64,000 nt of DNA. It comes from DASPHG01 sp035629775. Its GTDB lineage: Bacteria > Actinomycetota > Thermoleophilia > Solirubrobacterales > Thermoleophilaceae. Every line of letters begins with the position of its first letter. The stretch's first letter is position 1. Positions 1 to 8,417 of this stretch are shown piece by piece. Both the position numbers and the translations under genes were made by a program. The stretch spans positions 1 through 64,000 of the forward strand of contig DASPHG010000053.1 in assembly GCA_035629775.1 (NCBI GenBank). Direction: 5' to 3'. The notes under the pieces were generated by a model. The model was not told the origin of the DNA and did not search any database. It was given only the letters and a program-made list of their open reading frames with translations.

Positions 1-227
1 TCGGCATCCAGCTCGTAGAGGGCCTCGCCGCGCTCGGTCCGCTCGCGCACGGCGGTGTCGATCTCCTCGGTGGAGAGGCCCTCCGAGAGCACCGTGCGGG
101 TCAGGTGCGGCAGCTCCGCGGCCTCTGGCGGATAATCGCACTCGTGGGTGACCCCGACGACGTCGGGGCCGAGTCCGAGCGCGAACAGCGTCTCGGTAGC
201 GGAGGGAACGAGGCTTGCGATGCGCAT
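1..227 (-). CDS. Cobalamin-binding (BtuF-like) periplasmic-binding-fold protein, partial
   Basis: Only the first 75 codons lie in the window; the gene runs off the left edge. The start reads MRIASLVPSATETLFALGLG, the classic N-terminus of BtuF/FepB-like (class III) substrate-binding proteins, which bind cobalamin or another chelate for an ABC importer or in a soluble role. No signal peptide precedes the domain, so this is probably the cytoplasmic 'cobalamin-binding protein' version common in Actinobacteria. The ATG (complement of 225-227) overlaps the divergent ATG at 226 within CATG. There is no Shine-Dalgarno, but a TAACCT box lies 11 nt upstream. Family call fairly sure; ligand is inferred. 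Confidence 0.75.
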   Translation of the reverse strand, partial: MRIASLVPSATETLFALGLGPDVVGVTHECDYPPEAAELPHLTRTVLSEGLSTEEIDTAVRERTERGEALYELDA

Positions 228-495
228 GAGTGATGACGAGGTTAAGGATCAGCTTTCGAAGCTGGGCGGCTGGGAGCGCGAGGGGGACGCGCTGGTGCGC
301 GAGTTCGAGTTCTCGAACTTCGTCGGCTCGGTCGACTTCGTGAACCGCCTGACTCCCGTGGCGGAGGAGATGAACCACCATCCCGACCTCTCGATCTCCT
401 GGAACAAGGTCAAGGTCTCGCTGTCAACCCACTCGGCGGGCGGCATAACGGAAAACGACTTCACGCTTGCGACGAAGCTCGACTCTCTGGCTTAG
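220..495 (+). CDS. 4a-hydroxytetrahydrobiopterin dehydratase (pterin-4a-carbinolamine dehydratase)
   Basis: A short protein of the PCD/DCoH family, which dehydrates 4a-hydroxytetrahydropterin to quinonoid dihydropterin after aromatic amino acid hydroxylation. The signature is seen as EEMNHHPDLSISWNKVKVSL (two adjacent His plus the following strand), and the C-terminus carries the usual T-x-x-D-F-T-L-A segment. Length (about 90 residues) is normal. Start at 220 is chosen because GAGG at 210-213 is correctly spaced; the ATG at 226 is an alternative. Its 3' end overlaps the next gene by 29 bp. No pterin-dependent hydroxylase is visible nearby, so the in vivo substrate is not shown. Confidence 0.85.
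   Translation: MRMSDDEVKDQLSKLGGWEREGDALVREFEFSNFVGSVDFVNRLTPVAEEMNHHPDLSISWNKVKVSLSTHSAGGITENDFTLATKLDSLA
239..244 (-). promoter_or_regulatory. Putative -10 element (TAACCT)
   Basis: On the minus strand TAACCT ends 11 nt before the BtuF-like ATG at 227. It lies inside the coding region of the divergent pterin dehydratase gene. Confidence 0.3.
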
Positions 496-3070
496 CGCGC
501 TCCTGGCGCTCCTGCTCGCCGCGCCGGCGGCCGGGCAGGGGCCGAAGCCGAACACGAAGGTGCGCGTCTTCGCGATGGGGGCGAAGCTCAACATGCGCTG
601 GCTCGAGAGCCGCCAGACCTACCGCGACTACCTCTTCGCGCTGGCCGACAAGTCGGAGCGCGGGCCGGGGAACCCGGTGATCGTGCAGGGGGCCGACGAC
701 ATGGCCTCCCACCGCACCGGCTCCGACCTCGTCGTGTGGCCCGAGTCGGTCGGTCTGTTCGCGGCGCTCACCGGGCCGCGCGCCCAGGCCGCGCGCGAGT
801 CGGGCTCGCTCGAAGGCTCGATCGTCGCGCTCGCAGGGATCTACGCGAAGGAGATGGACTACTACGGCGCGCGCTACCCGGACCTTCCCGCGCGCGTTCC
901 GTTCACCCGGCTCCTCACGATCGCGATGACCGACACCTTCGGCCGCACCTTCATCGAGCCCTTCGCCGAGATGGCCGATCGCTACGACGTGTGGCTCGCG
1001 ACCGTGGGTGACATGGTCACCGAGTGGCGGATCGTCTGCACGAGCAAGGCCGCATTCGTCCCGCCGCCCACGGGCGAGGAGTGCGCGGAGGAGAACCCCG
1101 CGAAGGTGATGCAGCTGCGCGACCCGTTCGAGCCGCAGCGGAGCTACGCGTACGAGGCCACGTCGCCCGACCCGTCGGTGGTCGCGTTCGTCTTCGGCCC
1201 GGACGGCCGGATCTTCGCCAAGCGGGTGAAGAGCTACATCACGCCGACCGAGCTCGGGCCCGACGAGAGCGCCCTCGGCCTGGATCTCGTGCCGGGCGCG
1301 GTCAGCGACTCCGACTCCGTGCCGGTGGACACGCCCGTGGGGCGGTTCGCGTTCGTCATCTCGAAGCCGGCGTGGATGCCGGACGTGCTCCAGAAGATCG
1401 ATCAGCGCCATACGGAGCTCCTGCTCCAGCCCGAGTTCTTCGTCGGCGATCTGACGCGGACGACCGGCATGTGGAGCGCGGACACGCTGCTCGCGTCGGG
1501 GTACAACGACGTGCTGAGGCACCCGAGCATCGAGACGCTCGTCCACCCGCAGATGGAGGGCGGCGTGTTCAGCTTCTACGCCGACCAGCCTTCGCACCTC
1601 GCGATCAAGCCGCGGACCGGGCGCGAACCGAAGGGGTCCATCCTCGGGCAGCCGGGACACCCCGGCCTGGTGGAGACGCTTCCGTGGGTCGTGCCCGATC
1701 CGCTGTCGCCCGGTGAGCCGATGGACGACCGGCGCCGGCGCCTGGGCGAGGCGGGCGAGCGCCTCGCGCCCGGATCGGGCTTCGCGTGTCCGGACCCCGA
1801 GGTGCCGGGCCCATGCGAGGACGGCCACACCGAGGGCGTCCTCTGGCGCGACATCGTCGTCAACCGCAAGCCGCGCTTTCGCCGCTACCGCGGGAAGCTC
1901 GCGCGGACGCCGTTCTCGCGGTCCCGTCCGCTCACCCGGTCGCGGCGACCGCAGCGAAACGCGGCGGTCGCCGTCCGCGGTCGCCAGGTGGTCGCCGCGT
2001 ACGAGGAGCGCCGCGCAGGGCGCGACCGGGTCTACGTCGTCCGCAGCGGAAACGGTGGGCGCCGGTGGTCGAGGCCGCGGGCCGTGTCGAACCGGAAGGC
2101 CGACCAGTGGTGGCCCGCAGTCGCCGTGGGGAGGAAGGGCCGCGCGACGGTCGCCTGGGTGGACGACTCGAGCGGCCGCCCGCGCGCTTACTTCGCGCGG
2201 TCGAAGCGCCCCGGCCGCCCGTTCGGACCCGCCTCGGCGCTCGACCCCTCCGCGCCCGCGCAGGCGGCACAGTGGAAGCCCGCGCTCGCGCAGGGGCCGA
2301 GCGACATCGTGCACGCGGCGTTCGTCGACGAGCGCGAGGCCGGCGCGGACGACCTGCCGCAGGCGCACGCGTATTACGTCCGCATCGCGCGCGGCGATCC
2401 CTCGCCCTCGCAGCGGCTCGACACCGGGACACCCGCGCCGCTCGCGACGAAGATGGACCACTCCTGGGCCCCGAGCATCGCCAGCCACGGCGACCGCGTG
2501 CTCGTCACGTGGATCGACTTCCTGAACTACGACTGGGACGTCTTCGCCCGCGTCTCGAGGGATGGCGGCGAGTCGTGGCAGCCGCAGCGGGTGGTGAACG
2601 ACACGCCGGAGGCCGACGAATCGCTGGCCGACACGCCGCGGGCGAGCATCGCCGCCGGCCGTGACCTGATCGCGTGGACCGACTGGCGCAAGCGCGCGTC
2701 CAGCGCAAGCGAGCCGCACCAGATGTACGACGTCTTCCTGTCCGAGCCGGGGGAGAAGAACGTGCAGGTGGACCCGTACGGCAAACGGCAGGTCTCGACC
2801 TTCGCGCCCGACGTCTGCGGCGCGCTCGTCGTCTTCCAGGACGCCAGCCGGGGGCAGAACGACATCCGCGCCGTTCGGCTCGCCCGCGGCGGAAAGCGGA
2901 GTGGAAAGCCGCTGCGGGTGGACGACGGCGGCCGCCGGGCCGGCAACGCATGGCGGCCGCGCGTCGGCTGCTCCGGGAAGCGGGTGATCGCGCTGTGGGA
3001 GGACGAGCGTGACGGGCCGCCGCGGATCTACTTCGCCGGGCTCACCGGTTCCTTCGGTCGCGCCCGGTAG
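467..3070 (+). CDS. Secreted nitrilase-fold / sialidase-like (BNR) two-domain protein, catalytic Cys missing
   Basis: 867 residues from a TTG start. Residues 1-24 form a signal peptide (basic start, Leu/Ala core, AAPAAG end). Residues about 30-370 follow the carbon-nitrogen hydrolase pattern: Glu93 in LVVWPESVGL and Lys255 in RVKSYITPTE match the catalytic Glu and Lys. At the expected nucleophile, where the family has I-C-x-D, the sequence reads FVISKPAWMPD with Ser299 instead of Cys, so classical amidase activity is doubtful. Residues about 470-867 resemble a sialidase/BNR propeller, with a perfect Asp box SRDGGESW and a degenerate SGNGGRRW. Probably extracellular; substrate unknown. It overlaps the convergent cyclase gene by 43 bp. 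Confidence 0.6.
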   Translation: MRRSSTLWLSALLALLLAAPAAGQGPKPNTKVRVFAMGAKLNMRWLESRQTYRDYLFALADKSERGPGNPVIVQGADDMASHRTGSDLVVWPESVGLFAALTGPRAQAARESGSLEGSIVALAGIYAKEMDYYGARYPDLPARVPFTRLLTIAMTDTFGRTFIEPFAEMADRYDVWLATVGDMVTEWRIVCTSKAAFVPPPTGEECAEENPAKVMQLRDPFEPQRSYAYEATSPDPSVVAFVFGPDGRIFAKRVKSYITPTELGPDESALGLDLVPGAVSDSDSVPVDTPVGRFAFVISKPAWMPDVLQKIDQRHTELLLQPEFFVGDLTRTTGMWSADTLLASGYNDVLRHPSIETLVHPQMEGGVFSFYADQPSHLAIKPRTGREPKGSILGQPGHPGLVETLPWVVPDPLSPGEPMDDRRRRLGEAGERLAPGSGFACPDPEVPGPCEDGHTEGVLWRDIVVNRKPRFRRYRGKLARTPFSRSRPLTRSRRPQRNAAVAVRGRQVVAAYEERRAGRDRVYVVRSGNGGRRWSRPRAVSNRKADQWWPAVAVGRKGRATVAWVDDSSGRPRAYFARSKRPGRPFGPASALDPSAPAQAAQWKPALAQGPSDIVHAAFVDEREAGADDLPQAHAYYVRIARGDPSPSQRLDTGTPAPLATKMDHSWAPSIASHGDRVLVTWIDFLNYDWDVFARVSRDGGESWQPQRVVNDTPEADESLADTPRASIAAGRDLIAWTDWRKRASSASEPHQMYDVFLSEPGEKNVQVDPYGKRQVSTFAPDVCGALVVFQDASRGQNDIRAVRLARGGKRSGKPLRVDDGGRRAGNAWRPRVGCSGKRVIALWEDERDGPPRIYFAGLTGSFGRAR

Positions 3071-4158
3071 AGCGCGACCTCGCCGCTCACGCCGCGGAAG
3101 CGCTTCTTGCCGGCGTATGACCAGGCGAAGCTGTCGTGCACGGCGTCGCGCACCGCGCGCGTGACCAGCACGCTGCCGGGCCGCGCCACCTCCGTCACGC
3201 GGCTGGCCAGGTTGACCGGCGCGCCGAACCAGTCGCCGCTCTGGGGGATCGCGGGGCCGTCGGCCAGGCCGACGCGCAGCGGCGGCAGCTCGTCGTCGTG
3301 GGACTCGGCGAGCCGGCACAGTTCGAGGCCGGCCTCGACCAGCGGCTCCGGCTCGGGAGAGACCAGCAGGGCGCCGTCGCCGACCATCTTCACCAGCCGG
3401 ACGGGCGGCCTTGCCGCCTCGACAGCGACCTCGGTCAGCCTCCGCCCGGCGTGGCTCAGCTCGGCCGGTGGCACCCGCTCGCCGAGCCGCGTGAACCCCA
3501 CCAGGTCCGCGAAGCAGACCGTCACGTGGCGGGCGCCCTCGAGGCGGCCGGTCTGCAGCTCGGCCTGGCTGACGATGTCCGTCTTGACCTGCTCCCGGAG
3601 GTGGACGTCGAGGATGTATCCCCGCAGCGGGGCGAGCATCGGGACGAGCTGCTCGGCCGCCTGGGCGAACCGCAAGCCGAGCGTCCGCTCGGATATGCCC
3701 GCCTCGAGCATCGCCTCGGCCGTGATCTCGCGAAGGGTCTCGGCCAGCCGGGCGCTCTCCTGGCCGAGGACCTGGCTGACGAGCACGAGCGCGTCCTCGG
3801 GCAGTCCGACGGCGTTGAACTGGGCGACGGTCGTCGCCGCCTCGAGGTCGGCCTCCCCGAAGGCGACCTCGTCGTCCTCGACCTCGGCCATGCCGAGCGC
3901 GCGCCATAGGCGCCGCAGGAAGTCGACGTCGAGCCCCGACCGCTCGGCCAGCTCGGCGGGGGTGTACTTCGCGCCCTCGCGGTCGAAGACGCGGTCGACC
4001 GGCAGCAGCGCGAGCCGCTGGTCGCGCGCGGCCTCGACCAGCTCGTCGGGCGTGAATCCCTGCTCGGCGAGATCGCGCAGCAACTCGATGCGGGCCTCTC
4101 GCGCCGGCTCGTCCAGCCCCTCCAGAAGCCCGGCGCTCTCGAAGTCTTCGGTGTCCAT
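3028..4158 (-). CDS. Class III adenylate/guanylate cyclase with N-terminal regulatory domain (Rv1264-like)
   Basis: 376-residue soluble cyclase. Residues 1-200 are a helical domain resembling the autoinhibitory/pH-sensing domain of mycobacterial Rv1264. Residues about 210-370 are the catalytic domain, with all key positions visible: metal Asp218 (CFADLVGF) and Asp261 (VKMVGDG), substrate-specifying Lys257 and Asp309 (SGDWFGAPVN), and transition-state Asn316 and Arg320 (VNLASR). The Lys/Asp pair predicts ATP use and cAMP output. It should act as a homodimer in the cytoplasm. It is divergent from the Tat/GMC operon with a 65-bp gap and convergent with the nitrilase-like gene. No cAMP effector is seen in the window. 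Confidence 0.88.
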   Translation of the reverse strand: MDTEDFESAGLLEGLDEPAREARIELLRDLAEQGFTPDELVEAARDQRLALLPVDRVFDREGAKYTPAELAERSGLDVDFLRRLWRALGMAEVEDDEVAFGEADLEAATTVAQFNAVGLPEDALVLVSQVLGQESARLAETLREITAEAMLEAGISERTLGLRFAQAAEQLVPMLAPLRGYILDVHLREQVKTDIVSQAELQTGRLEGARHVTVCFADLVGFTRLGERVPPAELSHAGRRLTEVAVEAARPPVRLVKMVGDGALLVSPEPEPLVEAGLELCRLAESHDDELPPLRVGLADGPAIPQSGDWFGAPVNLASRVTEVARPGSVLVTRAVRDAVHDSFAWSYAGKKRFRGVSGEVALYRARPKEPVSPAK

Positions 4159-4210
4159 CGTGCGCCGCAGCGTGCCTGATCGTGGCGCACCGCGCGCAGG
4201 TGGAACGGGG

Positions 4211-4216
4211 TAGCCT
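4211..4216 (+). promoter_or_regulatory. Putative -10 element (TAGCCT)
   Basis: TAGCCT ends 7 nt before the ATG at 4224 of the Tat protein gene, which lacks a Shine-Dalgarno. The geometry predicts a leaderless transcript. No convincing -35. Confidence 0.4.
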
Positions 4217-4223
4217 CGAGTCC

Positions 4224-4877
4224 ATGGACCCGATCCGGGGGCTCGTCGCCCAGGAGCTGTCGCGGCGGGCCTTCCTGCGCGACACGAGCGTCCTCGGCGC
4301 CGCGGCGTTGACCGCCTCCGCCAGCCCCATCGCCGAGCGCATCCTCGCCGACCCCGCCTATGCCGCCGTCCCGCTCGACGAGGCCACGATGCAGGCGTTC
4401 GCCGACACGGTCATCCCCGGCCGCAAGGTCGAGCGGACGCAGCTGGGCGACGAGGTCCACCCGCAGGCGATCGCGGGGGTGGACGAGGAGCCGGGGGCGG
4501 TCGAGGCGGACGTCATGCGCCTGTACCACCATCCTCTGACGGGCTTCGACACGCTCGCGCCCGCGTTCCTCGCTGAGCTGAGCGCCCGTTCGCTGGCGCA
4601 GGGCGCGCCCTTCCTCCAGCTCGACTTTGAGGGCCGCACGGAGGTCCTGCTGGGGGCCCTCTCGTTCGACAACCCCGATCGCGTGCTCTACGAGGCCGGG
4701 GCGGCCGTTCCGTTCACCGCCTTCTGCGCCGCCGCCGTGCACGAGGTCGGCACGTCGAAGAACGCGGCCGGCTACCGCGTGATGGGCTACCCCGGTGCGC
4801 GGCCGCAGGGCTACCGGCGCTACTCCTACGGGCGCAGGCTCGCGCGCGATTTCACGAAGAAGGGCTCCCTGCCGTAG
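4224..4877 (+). CDS. Tat-exported small partner of GMC oxidoreductase (DUF5987 / gluconate 2-dehydrogenase subunit 3-like)
   Basis: 217 residues beginning with a twin-arginine signal: LSRRAFLRDTSVLGAAALTA matches S-R-R-x-F-L plus a hydrophobic core. The mature part has the short helical look of the small subunits that accompany FAD-dependent GMC dehydrogenases (TVIPG near the start, FFxxL-like helices). The stop is 2 bp from the next ATG, so the two are surely co-translated. Since the GMC protein has no signal of its own, this subunit may carry it across the membrane as a folded complex (inference). ATG 4224 is chosen over an upstream in-frame ATG because it starts the Tat signal and follows the TAGCCT box. 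Confidence 0.7.
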   Translation: MDPIRGLVAQELSRRAFLRDTSVLGAAALTASASPIAERILADPAYAAVPLDEATMQAFADTVIPGRKVERTQLGDEVHPQAIAGVDEEPGAVEADVMRLYHHPLTGFDTLAPAFLAELSARSLAQGAPFLQLDFEGRTEVLLGALSFDNPDRVLYEAGAAVPFTAFCAAAVHEVGTSKNAAGYRVMGYPGARPQGYRRYSYGRRLARDFTKKGSLP

Positions 4878-4879
4878 CC

Positions 4880-6598
4880 ATGGCCGAGCGCGTCGACGTC
4901 TGCATCGTCGGTTCCGGCTTCGGCGGCTCGATCGCTGCCTGGCGGCTGGCCGAGCTCTACACCGCGGCCGACGTCGATCCGGGGAACATCCTCGTGCTCG
5001 AGCGCGGCCCGCGGTTCAAGCACACCGACTTCAGGCAGTCGATGCACATCGGCCACCTGTCGAACGTCTACAGCCTGATCCAGTCGACCCAGGGGGCGGG
5101 CGCGCAGATCGTCGTCGCGAACGGCGTCGGCGGCGGCTCCAACCTCTACCTCGCGGCCAGCATCCGCGCGCCGAGCGAGACCTTCGAGCGGCGCGACACC
5201 CATCCCGACGACGGGCCGCGGCGGCGGCTGTGGCCGAACGAGATCTCGCGAGCGTCGCTCGACCGCTACTACCGCCGCGCCGAACGCGCGCTGCGCGTCG
5301 AGCGTCCTCGCTGGAACCAGGTCTCGAAGTCGGGCGGGCTGTGGGCGGCCACGCTGAACGCCGCCGGCCACACCTGCGACCGCGTGCCGTCCGCGATCGA
5401 CCTGGACCTGTGCCAGAACGTCAAGTGGTGCCACACGGGCTGCATCTACGGCGCGAAGAACACGGTCACGACGAACTACCTGGGTGCCGCCGAGGACGCC
5501 GGTGTCGTCGTCCGGCCCGCGCGCCAGGCCGAGAGCGTGCGCCGCTCGACCGCCGACGGCTACCGCTACATCGTGACCGCGTCGGTGCTCGACTGGGAGG
5601 GCGAGGACCCGAGCCGCCAGCCCACGGGCGCGCAGGAGGAGATCGAATGCAAGGTCCTGATCCTCGCGGCGGGGGCGATGGGCAACCCGCCGCTCCTCAT
5701 GCGCTCGCGCAACGCCCTCCCGACGCTGTCGGGCCGGCTGGGGCGCCATCTCGGGATCAACGGCGACCACGTGGCCGCCGCCGAGTACGACCCGAAGCGG
5801 ATCCGCCAGGTGCTGGGGTTGCCCGGCTATGGCCAGTTCTACAAGGGCCGCCCGATCACCACGATGACCTACGACTTCTGGCACGGACGCCGCGCGCACC
5901 GCCACGACGGCACGCGCTTCACGCTCCAGGAGATCTTCCTCTCCACGCTCACGAACTTCCTCTACGACGACGGCCGCGACCCGGAGGGCGACCCCTCGTG
6001 GTGGGGGCTGCAGAAGAAACGGGCCATCGGGCGGTGGAACAACCGAATCGAGCTGCTCGCGATGGTGGAGGACACCCACGACGGGCGCTTCTACGAGGTG
6101 CCGCCGACGGGCGGCGGGGCGATCCGGCCGAACGCGGGGCCGGTCGCGCTCGGGCTGTTCGAGTACACCCTCTCGGCGGCCTCGACGCGCGTGCGCGAGC
6201 AGGCGGATGCGGCGATGAAGCGGATCGTCCAGCGGCGCGGGCTCGCGCGGTTCATGAAGCTGACCGAGACGCGGGGCGGGTACGCGTCGCACCCGCTGGG
6301 CGGCTGCCGGATGGCGGAGTCGAAGGACTTCGGAGTCGTCGATCACCGCTGCGAGGCGTTCGACAACGAGGGGCTCTTCTGCATGGACTCCTCGGCGATC
6401 CCCACGTCACTGGGCGTCAACCCGTCCCTCACGATCGCCGCCGTGTCCGAGCGAGCGGCGGCGCAGCTCACGGCGCGCGCCGAGCAGCTCGGGCTGCCGG
6501 CCCGCCCGCCGGGGTTCACGCACCGCTCGCCGGGCCGGTTCCCCGGCGAGCGCTACGTGCCGCGTAGTGACGGCGGCCTTCGCGTCGTCCGCGGGTGA
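4880..6598 (+). CDS. GMC-family FAD-dependent oxidoreductase (cholesterol-oxidase-like)
   Basis: 572 residues. The N-terminus has the FAD-binding Rossmann motif VCIVGSGFGGS followed by an acidic end of strand 2 (VLERG). The C-terminal catalytic segment has HPLGGCRM and NPSLTIAAVSER, the conserved GMC pair, with MDSSAIPTSLGVNPS typical of the cholesterol oxidase/alcohol dehydrogenase branch. It oxidises an alcohol, probably a sterol, sugar or polyol, with O2 or an electron carrier; the substrate cannot be read. No signal peptide. It is organised with the preceding Tat protein as a two-gene operon. Confidence 0.85.
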   Translation: MAERVDVCIVGSGFGGSIAAWRLAELYTAADVDPGNILVLERGPRFKHTDFRQSMHIGHLSNVYSLIQSTQGAGAQIVVANGVGGGSNLYLAASIRAPSETFERRDTHPDDGPRRRLWPNEISRASLDRYYRRAERALRVERPRWNQVSKSGGLWAATLNAAGHTCDRVPSAIDLDLCQNVKWCHTGCIYGAKNTVTTNYLGAAEDAGVVVRPARQAESVRRSTADGYRYIVTASVLDWEGEDPSRQPTGAQEEIECKVLILAAGAMGNPPLLMRSRNALPTLSGRLGRHLGINGDHVAAAEYDPKRIRQVLGLPGYGQFYKGRPITTMTYDFWHGRRAHRHDGTRFTLQEIFLSTLTNFLYDDGRDPEGDPSWWGLQKKRAIGRWNNRIELLAMVEDTHDGRFYEVPPTGGGAIRPNAGPVALGLFEYTLSAASTRVREQADAAMKRIVQRRGLARFMKLTETRGGYASHPLGGCRMAESKDFGVVDHRCEAFDNEGLFCMDSSAIPTSLGVNPSLTIAAVSERAAAQLTARAEQLGLPARPPGFTHRSPGRFPGERYVPRSDGGLRVVRG

Positions 6599-6634
6599 CC
6601 GGCCAGCTGGGTGCTAGCGTTCCGGCCCGCCCGC

Positions 6635-6688
6635 ATGAGCGACGACGACTCGTCCCGAAGTAGCCGCCCCCACGGGGGCCTCCGATGA
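6635..6688 (+). CDS. Possible 17-codon leader peptide upstream of the CorC-like gene
   Basis: A short frame encodes MSDDDSSRSSRPHGGLR and its TGA overlaps the downstream ATG as ATGA. It starts with three Asp codons, ends in a basic stretch, and overlaps a perfect GCCCCC-AC-GGGGGC hairpin (6666-6679). Acidic and proline-containing leader peptides control some Mg2+ transport genes by ribosome destabilisation, which would fit a CorC-type product, but no Shine-Dalgarno is seen and conservation is unknown. Speculative. Confidence 0.2.
   Translation: MSDDDSSRSSRPHGGLR
6666..6679 (+). promoter_or_regulatory. Hairpin immediately upstream of the CorC-like start
   Basis: GCCCCC, a 2-nt loop (AC), then GGGGGC form a perfect 6-bp stem ending 5 nt before the ATG at 6685. 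It occupies the usual ribosome-binding position and may modulate translation. Confidence 0.3.
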
Positions 6689-8043
6689 CTTACGTCCTGC
6701 TGCTTCTGGCGGTCGTGCTGCTAGTCGCGCTGAACGGGTTCTTCGTCGCCGCCGAGTTCGCGCTCGTCCGCTCGCGGCGATCGAAGCTCGAGCAGGCGCA
6801 GGAGGAGGGCGACCGGAAGGCCGGGCGCGTCCTCGGCCAGATGGACGACATGAACTCGTACCTCGCGGCCTGCCAGCTCGGCATCACGCTCGCGTCGATC
6901 GCGATCGGGTTCCTGGGCGAGCCGGCGATCGCGCAGCTCCTCGAGGAGATCCTCGGCGACTCGATCCCGCACGGGCTGTCGCTCGCCATCTCGTTCGGGT
7001 TCGCATACCTGATCACGACGAGCGCGCACATCACGATGGGCGAGCAGGTGCCGAAGATCTTCGCGATCGTCCATCCGGAGGCGGTCGCGCGCCGTGCGGC
7101 GGGGCCGCTCCACTTCTTCTACGTCGTCTTCCGGCCGGGGGTCTCCCTGCTCAACTCGGTCTCGAACGGGATCCTGCGCGCGGTGGGTGTGGACCCGCGC
7201 GCGGAGCTCGAGGAGGCCTCATCGGCAGACGACCTGAAGATGCTGATCGCGCAGAGCGCGCACGGCGGCGTCCTCGACCCCGGCGAGGCGGGCATGCTCT
7301 CCGGCGTCTTCCATCTGCACGAGCAGGAGGCGCGCCAGGTGATGACGCCGATCCCGGCGGTCGTGACCGTGGACACATCGGAGAACGTGGAGACGGCGCT
7401 GCGCCGCTGCGTCGCCTCCGGCCACACCCGCCTCGTCGTGACCGAGGGCGGCAACACCGACCGCATCAAGGGCCTTGTGCACTCGAACACGCTCGTGCGC
7501 GTGCTGATGAACCAGGGGCCCGATGCCTCGGTCGAGCCGCTCGTCAAGGACGCCCCGATCGTTCCCGAGACGAAGCCGCTCGACGACCTGCTCGCCGACC
7601 TTCAGCGCGAGCGCGCGTCGATGGCGGTCGTCGTGGACGAATACGGCCGGACGCAGGGGATCGTCACCGTCGAGGACATCGTCGAGGAGGTGGTCGGCGA
7701 GATCACCGACGAGACCGACCCCGCCGGCGGTGCGGTGCGGCGGCTGGCGAACGGCGACTGGTTCGTGCGCGGACACGTGCCGATCACGGACCTCGTCGAC
7801 TACGGCATCGAGCTGGAGGCCGACAGCGAGGCCTACAACTCGGTCGGGGGCTTCGTCTTCGGTGAGCTCGGGAGGCTCCCGAAGCGCGGCGACATGGTGC
7901 GGGCGAATGGCTACTCGCTGCGGGTGGAGGCGGTGCGCGAGAACCGCGTCGAGGCCGTGCGAATTCGCGACCACGAGCCCGATTCGCGCAACGGAAGAAA
8001 GCGCCGCGAGAGCGACGAGGAGTCCGTCCGCGAGGGGGGCTAA
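6685..8043 (+). CDS. CNNM/CorC-HlyC family transporter (DUF21 + CBS pair + CorC_HlyC domain)
   Basis: 452-residue membrane protein often annotated as hemolysin or Mg/Co efflux protein. Residues 1 to about 190 are the CNNM (DUF21) transmembrane domain, with NGFFVAAEFALVRSRRSKLEQ-type start and the hydrophobic stretches near 60-110 and 130-150. Residues about 205-325 are two CBS domains (VMTPIPAVVTVD, VVVDEYGRTQGIVTVED). The tail (about 345-425) is the CorC/HlyC domain (YNSVGGFVFGELGRLP). The family takes part in Mg2+ homeostasis. Length is normal. The gene is monocistronic or followed by the small gene at 8088. Confidence 0.9.
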   Translation: MTYVLLLLAVVLLVALNGFFVAAEFALVRSRRSKLEQAQEEGDRKAGRVLGQMDDMNSYLAACQLGITLASIAIGFLGEPAIAQLLEEILGDSIPHGLSLAISFGFAYLITTSAHITMGEQVPKIFAIVHPEAVARRAAGPLHFFYVVFRPGVSLLNSVSNGILRAVGVDPRAELEEASSADDLKMLIAQSAHGGVLDPGEAGMLSGVFHLHEQEARQVMTPIPAVVTVDTSENVETALRRCVASGHTRLVVTEGGNTDRIKGLVHSNTLVRVLMNQGPDASVEPLVKDAPIVPETKPLDDLLADLQRERASMAVVVDEYGRTQGIVTVEDIVEEVVGEITDETDPAGGAVRRLANGDWFVRGHVPITDLVDYGIELEADSEAYNSVGGFVFGELGRLPKRGDMVRANGYSLRVEAVRENRVEAVRIRDHEPDSRNGRKRRESDEESVREGG

Positions 8044-8087
8044 CTTCGATCGGCAAGCAGCTCCACCCCCCAGGGAGGTCTTGCCGT

Positions 8088-8417
8088 ATGTGGATCGCCA
8101 GGCTGACGGACTCGCAGCGTGACGCGCTGAAAGCCCTCATCGCCGCACAGGGGGAGGTGGGCCCGTCGCTCACGGGCGCATACGAGGCGCTCGACCTCGC
8201 CCGCTGGGACGACCTGCCCGAAGCCGAGCTGCCCTGGGACCGCGTCAGCGAGCTCGCCCGGACGCAGGGCTGCGACGAGGCCGACGTTGTCTGGGACCTG
8301 GCCGCAGGGATGCGCGTGCCACACCCGAGCTCCGGGAAGCGCACGGCCAGCGCGAAGCGCGCCGCGCGGAGTGCCCGCCCCTCAGGGGCGGCGCCGCCGC
8401 GTAAGAGAGCGGCGTAG
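8088..8417 (+). CDS. Hypothetical 109-residue protein with basic C-terminal tail
   Basis: No family recognised. The first 80 residues look like a small helical domain (WIARLTDSQRDALKALIAAQ at the start), and the last 30 are rich in Lys, Arg, Ala, Ser and Pro, resembling a disordered nucleic-acid-binding tail. The start is well supported by GGGAGG at 8073-8078, 9 nt before the ATG. The stop codon is immediately followed by the hairpin element at 8418-8446, which fills the entire gap to the convergent gene. Confidence 0.6.
   Translation: MWIARLTDSQRDALKALIAAQGEVGPSLTGAYEALDLARWDDLPEAELPWDRVSELARTQGCDEADVVWDLAAGMRVPHPSSGKRTASAKRAARSARPSGAAPPRKRAA

Noticed and set aside
461..4342. A very long open frame on the minus strand opposite the first large gene
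   Set aside because: It runs antisense to the nitrilase/BNR gene and then through the cyclase in another frame. The translation is dominated by Arg, Ala, Gly and Pro as expected for a shadow frame in GC-rich DNA; both sense genes have clear domain motifs.
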